Positions 1 through 7,951 of a DNA stretch of 64,000 bases are shown here, in pieces. Source of the stretch: Nocardia pseudovaccinii NBRC 100343 (GTDB taxonomy: Bacteria > Actinomycetota > Actinomycetes > Mycobacteriales > Mycobacteriaceae); assembly GCF_001613225.1 (NCBI RefSeq), contig NZ_BDBY01000135.1:1-64000 (forward strand), in the 5' to 3' direction. The translations under genes and the position numbers were made by a program. Below the pieces are notes generated by a model. It was given only the letters and a program-made list of their open reading frames with translations, had not been told where the DNA came from and ran no database searches. Every line of letters starts with the position of its first letter. Positions within the stretch are counted from its first letter, which is position 1.

Positions 1-249
1 ACCGGTCTGCTCGATCATCTCCCGGTGCGTGCACACCGTATCGAGCCAGTTCGGCCGCCAGTAGAAGTACACGACGAAACACGACAAACGACCCGAATCC
101 ACTGCCCGGCAAGCCCATTCATAGTTCGCCGCGAAGTTCGGATCACCGAACGTGCCGTCATTCGACCGGAAACTCAGAATCCCGTACCGGTACGAATCGT
201 CCACTGGCGCCTGAAAATATGACACATCAGCAAAAAGACTGTCGACCAT
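1..249 (-). CDS. Partial phage-like ORF (endolysin/GH25-like N-terminus, tentative)
   Basis: An open frame of 83 codons runs from an ATG at 249 to the window edge without a stop, so the C-terminus is not visible. It reads MVDSLFADVSYFQAPVDD at the start, then SFRSNDGTFGDPNFAANY and YFYWRPNWLDTV. This layout (a short LFADVSxFQ opening, an RSNDGT segment, a YFYWRPNW segment) recalls GH25-like or tail-associated lysin domains I remember from actinophage genomes; that is memory-based and not verified. No clear Shine-Dalgarno sequence precedes the ATG. It abuts a broken regulator and a broken hydrolase, which suggests a recombination or prophage boundary. It could also be a chance open frame, but the aromatic-rich composition argues for coding. 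Confidence 0.4.
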   Translation of the reverse strand, partial: MVDSLFADVSYFQAPVDDSYRYGILSFRSNDGTFGDPNFAANYEWACRAVDSGRLSCFVVYFYWRPNWLDTVCTHREMIEQTG

Positions 250-255
250 CGGCCG

Positions 256-441
256 CGGGACTACCCAAGGCAACGGCCTACCGGCTGCTCGACCAGCTGG
301 TCGCGGAAGGGACCGTACAGCGGCTCAGCGGCCGCTATCAGATCGGCCCCCGAGTCTTCCGCCTCGGGCAAACTTGGCAACCCGCGCGGCTGCTGCGGGC
401 CGCCTCGGCACATCCGCTCGGCCAACTGACCACGGCGTCCG
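256..441 (+). pseudogene. IclR-type regulator fragment (HTH segment only)
   Basis: The plus-strand frame encodes GLPKATAYRLLDQLVAEGTV followed by QRLSGRYQIGPRVFRLGQ, a textbook recognition helix and wing of the IclR HTH domain, then a stretch ending near LGQLTTAS. The first HTH helix and start codon are missing on the left, where the phage-like ORF begins at 249. The effector-binding domain is missing on the right, where the frame runs into sequence antisense to a hydrolase gene. What remains is about 60 codons of a gene of usually about 250. It is a non-functional remnant, cut on both sides. Confidence 0.65.
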
Positions 442-445
442 ATCG

Positions 446-704
446 TGGCGGCTTCAGCAGCGGACCTTTCACCCGGAAGCGCCGGACCAGCCGACTCGCC
501 GTAGCCGGGCCGGTCCACGGCCAGTACAGTGAATCCGAGGACCGTGCCGATTCGCAAGAGCGACAACCACGGTCGTTCCGGGCAGTCGAAATACCGGGAT
601 GTGGTCGCGCCACCATGCACAGCCACCACCACTGCGCGCAAGTCGTCGCCTTGCGCGCACAGCGCCGACATCGCGATCCCATCGATCTCGCTCACCAAAG
701 CCAT
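446..704 (-). pseudogene. Truncated alpha/beta hydrolase (N-terminal part)
   Basis: Starting at ATG 704 the minus strand reads MALVSEIDGIAMSALCAQG and continues with the alpha/beta-hydrolase features VVVAVHGGATTSRYF (oxyanion HGG region) and LAVDRPGYGESA (strand and turn typical of the fold). After about 85 residues the similarity stops and the frame continues into the antisense of the IclR fragment, ending at 261 without the nucleophile elbow GxSxG or a catalytic His. It follows the fused thiolase gene (stop at 750) by 45 bp in the same direction, so it was probably the last gene of that operon before a deletion or insertion removed its 3' two thirds. Confidence 0.6.
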
Positions 705-749
705 CGCGCCCCCTGGCGTCGCCGATCAGCAGATCGGCCTCCTCCGCCG

Positions 750-2402
750 TCACCGGTCCGCTCGCAGCAGCAGCACACCGCTCGGCGTCAGCCCACCGCT
801 GGTGACCACACCGACCCGGGCGTCGGGAATCTGTCTGACTCCGGCTTGATTCCGGAGTTGGAGGACGGCCTCGCGGACCAGGCCCATGCCGTGGGTGCGG
901 CCGTGCGAGAGCTGCCCGCCGTGGGTATTGAGCGGCAGTACACCGTCACGGGCGATGTTCTTGCCTTGCGCCAGAAAGTCTTTCGACTCTCCGATACCGC
1001 AGAAGCCGAGCGCCTCGATCCAGGACAGACAGTTGAAGGTGAATCCGTCGTAGAGTTCGGCCACATCGACGTCGGCGGGCCTCAGGTCGGTGCGCGTCCA
1101 CATGTGCGCGGCCTGGCCCAGCACCTGCGGCTCATGGGTGAGGGTGCTCTGATCCCATTCCAGCCGTTCGATGATCTGGGTTCCGACAGCCTCCACCAGG
1201 ACCGGCGGCTGCGCCAGATCCCCGGCGGTTTCCCGGGCGGAGACGATCACCGCGACCGCACCGTCGCACGGCACATCGCAGTCGTAGAGCCCGAAGGGGG
1301 TGGTGATGGGACGCGCCGCGAGGTAGTCGTCCATGGTGAGCGGATCGCGGTAGATCGCGGTGGGATCCAATGCGGCATTGGCTCGTTGGTTGAGTGCGAT
1401 CCAGCCGAGGGACTCGCGATCGGTGCCGTACCGGTGGAAGTGGCGCTGCGCGGTCTGCGCCAGCAGATGCGCCGCCGATACCGCGCCGAACGGCACGAGC
1501 CAGCCGTCGGCAATCCCGCCGGAAGGCGAAATACGCCCGGCGCGAACCAATTCACCGTAGGTCGACTCCCATACGGTGCGGAAACACAGCACGTGCCGGG
1601 CGAGCCCGCTGGCCACCGCCAGCATCGCGGCGATGACCGAACCACCGGGCCCGAAGGTCTCGGCGCCGCCATTGTACCAGGTCGGGCGGATACCCAGGGC
1701 CGATTCGAGGGCGGTGACACCACCCTCGCCGAATGGGCCGAAGCCACCGGATCCCGGATAGGTCGAGAGCCCGTCGATATCCTCCAGGCGCAGGCCCGCG
1801 TCCTCGACCGCCGCCCGGCAGGCGTGCACCGTCAGCGACAGCGGATCGGCCATCAACCGCCGCCCGAGCTCCGACATCCCGATCCCGGTGAGCGCGACCT
1901 TGTCCTCGAACTTCTCCGGTGACGCCATCGGCCGCACGTGGCGCGATACCGCGGCAGGCTCGATGTCGTCGATTGGCAAGGGAGCCAACGGCTTCTGCTC
2001 ATCCGCCGGGCGGAACAGTGGCAGCCACACGTTGCCGAGCTGCTCGAACTCCACCTGCATGCGCATACCGAGAGTCAGCTGCCCCGCCGCACATCCCACC
2101 GCATTGGTGGTCAGCCGCACGCGCGGATCCTCTTCCAGGGCAACCTGTGCCACCACGTACGGGGTGGGCAGGCCGGGCACCTGGAAGCGGTGGTTCACGG
2201 TGAAACCGATGAGGGTGGCGAAACCGCTCACCGCCCGCACGCCTATCCGGTCGCCCCGACAGTAGCGGCAGACCGGTTGCGGCGGATGGATCAACGCGGC
2301 ACAGGACAGACATTCCCGGATGCGCAGGCGGCCGTCCGCGCCGGAGGTCCAGAAGAATTCGTTCTCGGGTGTGATGGACGGCTGGGGACGAGTCACGCTC
2401 AC
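750..2402 (-). CDS. Fused DUF35 (zinc ribbon/OB-fold) and thiolase-like lipid-transfer protein, candidate retro-aldolase
   Basis: This 550-aa protein joins two parts that are usually separate. Residues 1-160 form a DUF35 acyl-CoA-associated domain, with a zinc ribbon C31-x2-C34-x10-C45-x2-C48 followed by the OB-fold. Residues from about 165 form an SCP2-thiolase/Ltp-type domain. At the position of the thiolase nucleophile (NACA in the relative at 4634) the sequence is GGAETFGPGG, without cysteine, while a His-rich NTHGGQLSHGRTHG segment (about 492-505) is kept. In steroid side-chain degradation Ltp2 plus a DUF35 partner form an aldolase that needs no thiolase cysteine, so C-C cleavage of a beta-hydroxyacyl-CoA is the best guess. 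The start overlaps the upstream amidohydrolase stop by 4 bp (ATGA). Confidence 0.85.
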   Translation of the reverse strand: MSVTRPQPSITPENEFFWTSGADGRLRIRECLSCAALIHPPQPVCRYCRGDRIGVRAVSGFATLIGFTVNHRFQVPGLPTPYVVAQVALEEDPRVRLTTNAVGCAAGQLTLGMRMQVEFEQLGNVWLPLFRPADEQKPLAPLPIDDIEPAAVSRHVRPMASPEKFEDKVALTGIGMSELGRRLMADPLSLTVHACRAAVEDAGLRLEDIDGLSTYPGSGGFGPFGEGGVTALESALGIRPTWYNGGAETFGPGGSVIAAMLAVASGLARHVLCFRTVWESTYGELVRAGRISPSGGIADGWLVPFGAVSAAHLLAQTAQRHFHRYGTDRESLGWIALNQRANAALDPTAIYRDPLTMDDYLAARPITTPFGLYDCDVPCDGAVAVIVSARETAGDLAQPPVLVEAVGTQIIERLEWDQSTLTHEPQVLGQAAHMWTRTDLRPADVDVAELYDGFTFNCLSWIEALGFCGIGESKDFLAQGKNIARDGVLPLNTHGGQLSHGRTHGMGLVREAVLQLRNQAGVRQIPDARVGVVTSGGLTPSGVLLLRADR

Positions 2403-3631
2403 CGGCTGCTTTCGAATACTGGCGGATGCTGCGCGGCGGGATCGGGATTAGCGATAGGCAGTCCCATGAATCGGCGCGCGTTGTCGCCCATGAAGTCCCA
2501 GGTGCGGCGCTCGTCCATACCCTCGGCGTATTTCCAGTAGCTCTTCGGCTCCGGAAGTCCCTCGGGGTGCGGGTAATCCGAACCGAACATCACTCGGTCC
2601 CACCCGACCGTCTCGACGACATCGGCGACCGATCCCTCCCAGAACGGGCTGACCCAGATATTGCGCCGGAAAACCTCCAGCGGATCTTCGGGGAAGTTCT
2701 GGGGCATCTTCTTGGTCAGATCCGCCAAATCGTGGAAGAGGGGATGAATCCACGAACTGCCGTTCTCCACACTGGCGATGCGTAGCTCGGGGAATCGGGT
2801 GAGCGTGCCATGGCAGATCAGGCTGCCGATCATGTCAGAGATCTCCCGATGCCCGAGCGCCAGCCACCGGAATGAACTCATGGCCATGAAGTTCTTGGTG
2901 GCCGGTGGTTCCCACTTGTTGATGTACTCATCCAGCGGCGGCTGGCTGGCATGCAGCACGATCGGCAGGCCGGCGTTCTGCACGTCACGCCAGAACGGAT
3001 CGAACTCCGGCAGTGCGGGGGAGCGCCATCCGTGCAGGCCCTTTACCGGCGCCGGCTTGATCAGGACCACCTTCGCCCCGTTGTCGAGGAGGTATTCGAG
3101 TTCGCGCCGGGCGCCGTCGACCTCGGCACAGTTAATGATCGGCGTGCTGAAGATCCGGTCTTGGTAGGCGAAGGTCCAGTGCTCCAGCATCCATTGATTG
3201 AGCGCGTGGATGATGGCCAGGGCCAGCTCGGGATCATCGGCCGCCGAGTGCTCGACGAGGCTCGCCAGTGTCGGATAGTTGAGCGTTTCGCGGACACCCT
3301 GGCGGTCGAGTTCGATGATCCGGTCGTCCGGATTGCGGGTGGCGGCGGGTGCTTCGATCGCGGCGCCCTGCATTTCGCGCAGGGTGAGGCCTTCGGTGTT
3401 CGCACCGGCGAAGAACTTCTCGTGTGCGCCCGGCGCGGCGACACGATCGAAGGTCGGGTTCGGGATGAAGTCCGTGATCCGGCCGTTGATGGCGATCCGG
3501 GTGTGCCGTCCGATCTGGACATACTGGACGGCCTGCCGGTACTGCTCGGGCAGGTATCGGGTGAGAGCTTCGACGGTCTCGTACATGTGGGAGTCGGCAT
3601 CGAAGATCGGGGCGTCCATCGGCTGCGTCAT
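2399..3631 (-). CDS. Amidohydrolase-family (Amidohydro_2, TIM-barrel) protein 1
   Basis: A 410-aa COG2159-type metal-dependent hydrolase or decarboxylase-like protein. The N-terminus reads IFDADSHMYE (D11, D13, H15), the metal-binding first strand of the family. Later blocks include VLHASQPP, a SFRWLALGHREI region, NGSSWIHP and the C-terminal MFGSDYPHPEG, the usual metal or catalytic Asp motif. Family members decarboxylate or hydrolyse aromatic or cyclic acids; actinobacterial lipid clusters often contain several of unknown substrate. It lies between the PPOX-type gene (15 bp upstream) and the fused thiolase (4-bp overlap), so the three are co-transcribed. It resembles the copy at 13709 (both have DxDxH-type starts and an NPTF segment), suggesting duplication within the island. 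Confidence 0.85.
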   Translation of the reverse strand: MTQPMDAPIFDADSHMYETVEALTRYLPEQYRQAVQYVQIGRHTRIAINGRITDFIPNPTFDRVAAPGAHEKFFAGANTEGLTLREMQGAAIEAPAATRNPDDRIIELDRQGVRETLNYPTLASLVEHSAADDPELALAIIHALNQWMLEHWTFAYQDRIFSTPIINCAEVDGARRELEYLLDNGAKVVLIKPAPVKGLHGWRSPALPEFDPFWRDVQNAGLPIVLHASQPPLDEYINKWEPPATKNFMAMSSFRWLALGHREISDMIGSLICHGTLTRFPELRIASVENGSSWIHPLFHDLADLTKKMPQNFPEDPLEVFRRNIWVSPFWEGSVADVVETVGWDRVMFGSDYPHPEGLPEPKSYWKYAEGMDERRTWDFMGDNARRFMGLPIANPDPAAQHPPVFESSR

Positions 3632-3646
3632 GTCGTGTCTCCTTGG

Positions 3647-4039
3647 CTATTTGGCGATGAACCTGGTTGCGTCGAGAAGCAGCACGACCCGGTCGTTCAC
3701 GTCGGCGGGCAGGCCCTTCTCGGGTTCGCCGTACAACTCGTTCAACGTCGAATAGAACGAGCCGTCCGCATCCCCTTTCACGGTGACCAGCCATCCTTGC
3801 GCCTCCAAGACCCGGGAAGGGGCGTCCGGGTCGGTGATGAGGAAGGAATAGTTGGGGTTGGCCTGCAGGCTCGTGAACTTCCGCCGCGGAATCGTATGGC
3901 TCATGCGTAGGTGTGCGCCGTCCCAGGTGAACCGCATAGGCGTCTGGTCCGGGGATCCGTGTGGGGTCACGGTCGCGAGCACGCCGACGATCGGACGCCG
4001 CAGCAGGTCCTCGAATCCAGCAGGCACTTTCGACATCAT
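3647..4039 (-). CDS. PPOX-class (FMN/F420-binding split barrel) protein
   Basis: The reading frame extends far upstream, but protein-like sequence begins at two adjacent ATGs (4039 and 4036) with MSKVPAGFEDLLRRP, giving about 130 aa, the normal size of small pyridoxamine-phosphate-oxidase-like flavin or F420 proteins. Typical features are a first strand GVLATVTPHGSPDQTPM, then MRFTWDGAHLRMSH and a RRKFTSLQANPNYSFLI segment that in this family contacts the cofactor phosphate. It probably reduces or oxidises a cyclic substrate with F420 or FMN. It heads the minus-strand operon with an amidohydrolase and the fused thiolase. Its promoter region is shared with the divergent DUF35 gene and holds a degenerate TACTG-type operator. 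Confidence 0.8.
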   Translation of the reverse strand: MMSKVPAGFEDLLRRPIVGVLATVTPHGSPDQTPMRFTWDGAHLRMSHTIPRRKFTSLQANPNYSFLITDPDAPSRVLEAQGWLVTVKGDADGSFYSTLNELYGEPEKGLPADVNDRVVLLLDATRFIAK

Positions 4040-4164
4040 CCACCACCGTTCACCAATAGCATCGAAATGAATACCGTAATGCTCTCCAGAAACCACCGCA
4101 AGCATCGCCGGGAGACAGCTCGACCTCGCGATCCGATGATTGTGAAAGCACTTCCGGTATGGCT

Positions 4165-4183
4165 TACTGTATAAGTATCTGCA
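4165..4183. promoter_or_regulatory. Island operator, degenerate copy A
   Basis: TACTG TATAAGTAT CTGCA. The left arm and the 9-bp spacing match the TACTG-N9-CAGTA dyad found across the island; the right arm has two mismatches. It ends 17 bp before the ATG of the DUF35 gene at 4200 and lies 126 bp from the divergent PPOX-type gene, so binding here could control both operons. A GGAGG ribosome binding site follows at 4188-4192. Confidence 0.55.
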
Positions 4184-4199
4184 AGCTGGAGGAACGAAT

Positions 4200-4616
4200 A
4201 TGCGCAGAATGATTGCCCCTGAGATCTCCAACTGGCCGGACGAAGAGTTCCGGCTCGTCGGCGGGTCGTGTGGCGAGTGCGGTGCGACCGTCTTCCCCAT
4301 CCAGGACCTGTGCCCGCGATGCAGTCGGCAGTCGATCGAATCGATCACACTACCGCGCAACGGAACCCTGGTGGCCTGGACCACCCAGGGGTTCCTCCCG
4401 GGAGCCCCCTACCTCGGCGACGAGACGGCGAAAACCTTCGTTCCCTTCGGTGTCGGTCTGGTGCAGCTCGGCGATGTCATCCGAGTCGAAGCTCGGCTCA
4501 CCGAAAACGACCCGGACAAGTTGGAATTCGGAATGGAAGTAGCGCTGACAGCCGTGCCGCTCGGTACCGACCCCGAAGGCAACGATGTGCTGACCTTCGC
4601 CTTCCAACCAGCCTGA
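4200..4616 (+). CDS. DUF35 zinc-ribbon/OB-fold protein, partner of the thiolase-like protein
   Basis: A 138-aa stand-alone DUF35 protein. A rubredoxin-like zinc ribbon is formed by C24-x2-C27 and C38-x2-C41, followed by the OB-fold part (GTLVAWTTQGFLPGAPYLG and FGVGLVQLGDVIRVEARL). DUF35 proteins bind and stabilise thiolase-like partners and help position acyl-CoA substrates, as ChsH2 and similar proteins do in steroid degradation. The partner gene follows 17 bp downstream. The start is set by the GGAGGAACGAAT leader directly before the ATG. The same domain occurs fused to a thiolase in the divergent operon, so the island has both arrangements. Confidence 0.85.
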   Translation: MRRMIAPEISNWPDEEFRLVGGSCGECGATVFPIQDLCPRCSRQSIESITLPRNGTLVAWTTQGFLPGAPYLGDETAKTFVPFGVGLVQLGDVIRVEARLTENDPDKLEFGMEVALTAVPLGTDPEGNDVLTFAFQPA

Positions 4617-4633
4617 GGGACAGGATTTTTCAC

Positions 4634-5782
4634 ATGACCAACGATGTAGCGATCATCGGTGTGGGTATGCATCCATTCGGCCGCTTCGAAGGCAAGACGG
4701 CGATGCAGATGGGGACGGACGCCATTCGCGCCGCGCTCGCCGACGCGGGATTGGAATGGCGAGACATCCAATTCGCCGTCGGCGGCAGTTGGGAGGTCGC
4801 CAATCCCGACGCGATCGTGGGCCTGATGGGACTGACCGGGATCCCCTTCACCAATGTCTTCAACGCCTGCGCCACCTCGGCCAGTGCCACCGAAGCCTGC
4901 GCCGACGCAATCCGACTCGGCAAATACGACATCGGCATCGCGATCGGCATGGACAAACATCCACGCGGCGCGTTCACCGTCGACCCCACCCTCGTCGGCA
5001 TGCCCAAGTGGTACGGCGAGAACGGCCAATACCTCACCACGAAGTTCTTCGGGATGAAAGCCAACCGCTACCTGCACGATCACGGGATCTCCGCGCAGAC
5101 CCTCGCCAAGGTCGCCGCCAAGAACTACCGCAACGGCGTATCGAATCCGAACGCGTTCCGCCGCAAGGCGGTCTCCGAGGCCGACATCTTGGCCGCGCCG
5201 ATGCTCAACTACCCGCTGACCCACTACATGTTCTGCGCGCCGGACGAAGGTGCCGCCGCCGTGATCATGTGCCGAGCCGACATCGCCCACCGCTACACCA
5301 GCAAGCCGATATACGTGCGCGCTGTCGAGGTGCGCACGCGCAAATACGGTGCGTACGAGGTCAATACGACCTACGCACCGGTGCAGGAAGACGTGTCCCC
5401 CTCGGTCTACGCATCACGCGCGGCGTTCGAGTCCGCGGGCATCTCACCGAAGGACATCGACGTCCTCCAGCTCCAGGACACCGATGCCGCAGCCGAGGTC
5501 ATCCACATGGCCGAGGCCGGATTCTGCGCCGACGGAGACCAGGAGAAGCTGGTCGCCGACGGTGTCACCGAGATCTCCGGTGCGATGCCGGTGAACACCG
5601 ACGGCGGACTCATCGCGAACGGCGAGCCCATCGGCGCCTCGGGAATGCGCCAGCTGCACGAACTCGTCCTGCAACTGCGCGGGACCGCGGGAGACCGTCA
5701 GATAGCCGGTGCTCCCAATGCCGGTTTCGCGCTGCTCTACGGCGCCCCGGGCACCGCAGGGGCAACAATCGTCACCACCTGA
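4634..5782 (+). CDS. Thiolase-like (SCP2-thiolase/acetyl-CoA acetyltransferase family) protein
   Basis: The ATG at 4634 gives 382 aa starting MTNDVAIIGVGMHPFGRF, the standard N-terminus of lipid-transfer-type thiolases. The nucleophile block NACATSA is present with C79, unlike the fused paralogue at 750. The HGG motif of true thiolases is replaced by NTDGG, followed by ANGEPIGASG. With Cys kept and His lost, thiolytic activity is uncertain; it may act as a thiolase, an aldolase or an acyl-CoA hydrolase together with the DUF35 protein encoded just upstream. The two genes form a plus-strand pair behind operator A. Confidence 0.85.
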   Translation: MTNDVAIIGVGMHPFGRFEGKTAMQMGTDAIRAALADAGLEWRDIQFAVGGSWEVANPDAIVGLMGLTGIPFTNVFNACATSASATEACADAIRLGKYDIGIAIGMDKHPRGAFTVDPTLVGMPKWYGENGQYLTTKFFGMKANRYLHDHGISAQTLAKVAAKNYRNGVSNPNAFRRKAVSEADILAAPMLNYPLTHYMFCAPDEGAAAVIMCRADIAHRYTSKPIYVRAVEVRTRKYGAYEVNTTYAPVQEDVSPSVYASRAAFESAGISPKDIDVLQLQDTDAAAEVIHMAEAGFCADGDQEKLVADGVTEISGAMPVNTDGGLIANGEPIGASGMRQLHELVLQLRGTAGDRQIAGAPNAGFALLYGAPGTAGATIVTT

Positions 5783-5931
5783 TCTTCTGGCGAGGTACGT
5801 GGTGGACAGCAGAGCCACGAACAGGGTGACGATTGTGATGGATGCGACCCCGGGCACTCCGGTACGTCGAACCCAGCCATGCGGCGATCAGGCCGGCATC
5901 AGTAGTACGCAGCCGCGCGGAGCGCTGCCGG

Positions 5932-6153
5932 TCACGGCCCGAGGAATAATCGTTCGCCCGGCAGGCGCGGCAGCTGCCGAACGTCGTCGGTGATATCGCG
6001 GACCAATTCGATTGTGTACCAATTTCTTCGGTTCCAATCGTGGATCAAATTCCGTACCGCCCTCGCGCTGGCCACATAGTCGAAGAACCCGTCGGACAAC
6101 CAGATCCGCAGGTGTACATCACCCTCGGCTGGGCACCACTGTTCGGCGGTCAC
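5932..6153 (-). CDS. Small protein of unknown function, translationally coupled to the isochorismatase-like gene
   Basis: A 73-aa frame starts at a GTG (6153-6151) that overlaps the stop codon of the isochorismatase-like gene as GTGA, the same coupling used between that gene and the Rieske oxygenase upstream. The product begins VTAEQWCPAEGDVHLRIWLS, continues SDGFFDYVASARAVRNLI and ends with LPRLPGERLFLGP. The sequence is varied, rich in W, Y, D and N, and has no membrane segment, so it looks like a genuine small soluble protein. I do not recognise the family. Its position at the end of the Rieske operon suggests an accessory role, for example in substrate binding. The remaining 149 bp up to the convergent thiolase gene hold nothing I can identify. 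Confidence 0.6.
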   Translation of the reverse strand: MTAEQWCPAEGDVHLRIWLSDGFFDYVASARAVRNLIHDWNRRNWYTIELVRDITDDVRQLPRLPGERLFLGP

Positions 6154-6917
6154 GACAGAGTCGACCTTGCGGGGAAGGGCGGGGGAGGCGAAGTTGTCGG
6201 CGACGTGTCGCCGCTGCGCGGGCAGGCTGTGCCCGGGGTGTCGGCCTTGCTTTGGTCGGTTCGAATTTCGCCGTTGTTCGCGATGTCGACCCGGGTTGTT
6301 GCGCCCCAGGCTTGCAGAAGGTCCTCGGTCGTGGTCACGGTCGCGAGGAGGGACAGCGTGTTCTCGATGACGGCGTTCCCGTACTCGCGCGGCACTCCCG
6401 CGACGGCGTCGCGGGGCAGCACAACGCGATAGGCGGCATTCACCGCGTCCATGACCAGGTTCGGGATGGCCACATTGAGTGACACTCCGACCGCGACGAT
6501 GGTCGAGACACCCAGATTGCGGAGCACCGCATCCAGATCGGTGCCGCCCATGGGACCGAGTCCGTGTCCCCGCGTGAGCACCAGGTCGCTCGGTTCCGGC
6601 CCGAGTTCGGGCAGCAGCGCCGCACCGGCACTGCCGGGTATGACAGCGACACCGCGACGGCCGATGGCGAAGAGTTTGGCATTGTGATTGGCTCCTTGGC
6701 CGTCGGCCCGCCGCGATACCAGGCAGTGCACCACCCGAACTCCGGCCGCGCGCGCCGCGGGCAGCAGCTTGCCGATATTGGGCAGTGCCTCGCGACGCGC
6801 CTCGTCTGCGAGGGCGGGCAGACCGGCCTCGGGCCCGACGACCGCACCCTGGCACTCCTGGGTGAGGATGGCCGTGTGCTCAGGTGCGACCAGATCCGGC
6901 AGCGCGAGCCGGCTCAC
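6150..6917 (-). CDS. Isochorismatase-fold (cysteine hydrolase superfamily) protein lacking the catalytic Cys
   Basis: The start is taken as the GTG at 6917, which overlaps the Rieske stop (GTGA); the frame then gives 255 aa. The fold is clear: HTAILTQECQGAVVGPE in strand 1, VVHCLVSRR, a GTDLDAVLRNLGVSTIVAVG segment and SLNVAIPNLVMDAVNAAYRV. In active members strand 1 ends with the catalytic Asp (here Glu in TQEC) and the loop reads GVxTxxCV; here it is GVSLNVAI, so the nucleophilic Cys is absent. The protein may bind rather than cleave its ligand. The last 40 residues are Pro/Ser-rich and could be a poorly conserved tail. It belongs to the Rieske operon. Confidence 0.75.
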   Translation of the reverse strand: MSRLALPDLVAPEHTAILTQECQGAVVGPEAGLPALADEARREALPNIGKLLPAARAAGVRVVHCLVSRRADGQGANHNAKLFAIGRRGVAVIPGSAGAALLPELGPEPSDLVLTRGHGLGPMGGTDLDAVLRNLGVSTIVAVGVSLNVAIPNLVMDAVNAAYRVVLPRDAVAGVPREYGNAVIENTLSLLATVTTTEDLLQAWGATTRVDIANNGEIRTDQSKADTPGTACPRSGDTSPTTSPPPPFPARSTLS

Positions 6918-7915
6918 GCGGTGCCGACCGGCGGAACATCGTAGAACTGGGTGGCCCACTTGCGAAGCGACAGATACGGTTTCGCGTCCTTGGGGGAAAG
7001 CGGCGGGCGCTCGACGTACTTCTGATGCCGCCAGATGCTCAGGTCTTCCCACACGGTGACCAGGAACTGCTTCTCGACGCGTTCGCGAACCTCCGGCGGC
7101 GGAACGTCGGAATCCTCACCCGGATTGCGCGGCCACCAGATCGAATAGAACAGATCCGAGCATTCATCGTCGACCGGCGTCGTGGCGAAAATCAGCCGGT
7201 GCTTGGACGATCCGTCGAACGCGCTGATGGAGCCACCCAGACCGAACATCTGCGCGTGGATCTTCAAAGCCATCTTGTCCGGATCGTCACTGCGCGCGTC
7301 CGGCCAGCCGGTGAGGAAGTTCCAGGTGTGGTCGACAACGCTGTAGTCCAGCATCCGCGGGGTGACGGTGGCACCGTGCACATACTCGAAATGCAGACTG
7401 TCCGGACCGTTCTCCAGCACGACCTGGGGATGCACCGGCTCGCGTTCGGTCTTGCGGGAAAACTCCGGATACGGCCGGTAGAAGTTGTCCGGGTCGGTCT
7501 CGAGTTCCGGGAACAGCCGCAGGATATCGGGCATCTCCCACTGCGGTTCCTTGCCGTCGGGCTGATGCCACATGAACACGCAGCCGTTCTGCTCGTTGAC
7601 CGGATAGACCCGCAATCGCAGACCGCGGTTGGTCCGGTCCTCGCCGGGAATGCGGCGATTGGTGCCGTCCGGGCCCCAGCGCCAGCCGTGGAACGGGCAT
7701 TCGACACAGTCGCCGACCACTTTGCCCCCGTAGCCGATATGCGCACCGAGATGGCGGCAGTGCCCGGTCAATATGTGCAGTTCACCGGATTCGTCACGGT
7801 AGGCGACGAGATCCTCGCCGAAGTATCGGAGCGGGCGAACCTCACCTTGCGGGAATTCGGCCGACCACCCCACCATGAACCACCCGGTGACCTTCCAGGT
7901 GAAGGGGACCTTCAC
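6914..7915 (-). CDS. Rieske non-heme iron oxygenase, KshA-like
   Basis: 333 aa from a GTG at 7915, chosen because GGAGG lies six bases upstream. The N-terminal Rieske [2Fe-2S] site is C53-x-H55 and C73-x2-H76. The catalytic iron ligands appear as D172-x2-H175-x4-H180 within ENGPDSLHFEYVH. This layout is that of 3-ketosteroid 9-alpha-hydroxylase oxygenase and its relatives, which hydroxylate bulky cyclic substrates using a separate reductase. No reductase gene (KshB-like) is present in the window. It begins a three-gene run with the isochorismatase-like and 73-aa genes, behind a perfect-arm island operator 37 bp upstream. Confidence 0.88.
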   Translation of the reverse strand: MKVPFTWKVTGWFMVGWSAEFPQGEVRPLRYFGEDLVAYRDESGELHILTGHCRHLGAHIGYGGKVVGDCVECPFHGWRWGPDGTNRRIPGEDRTNRGLRLRVYPVNEQNGCVFMWHQPDGKEPQWEMPDILRLFPELETDPDNFYRPYPEFSRKTEREPVHPQVVLENGPDSLHFEYVHGATVTPRMLDYSVVDHTWNFLTGWPDARSDDPDKMALKIHAQMFGLGGSISAFDGSSKHRLIFATTPVDDECSDLFYSIWWPRNPGEDSDVPPPEVRERVEKQFLVTVWEDLSIWRHQKYVERPPLSPKDAKPYLSLRKWATQFYDVPPVGTA

Positions 7916-7951
7916 GTGACACCTCCAGTCGTGCCAGGCGGAAACCGCCGA

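Noticed and set aside
441-1922. Long plus-strand open frame continuing from the IclR fragment (to 567 aa)
   Set aside because: Beyond about 441 it is antisense to the hydrolase fragment and the fused thiolase gene. It has an Arg/Gln/His-rich composition typical of high-GC antisense frames.
3647-4384. Extended 245-aa form of the PPOX-class protein
   Set aside because: The first 115 codons are antisense to the DUF35 gene and cross the promoter with operator A; protein-like sequence starts at 4039/4036.
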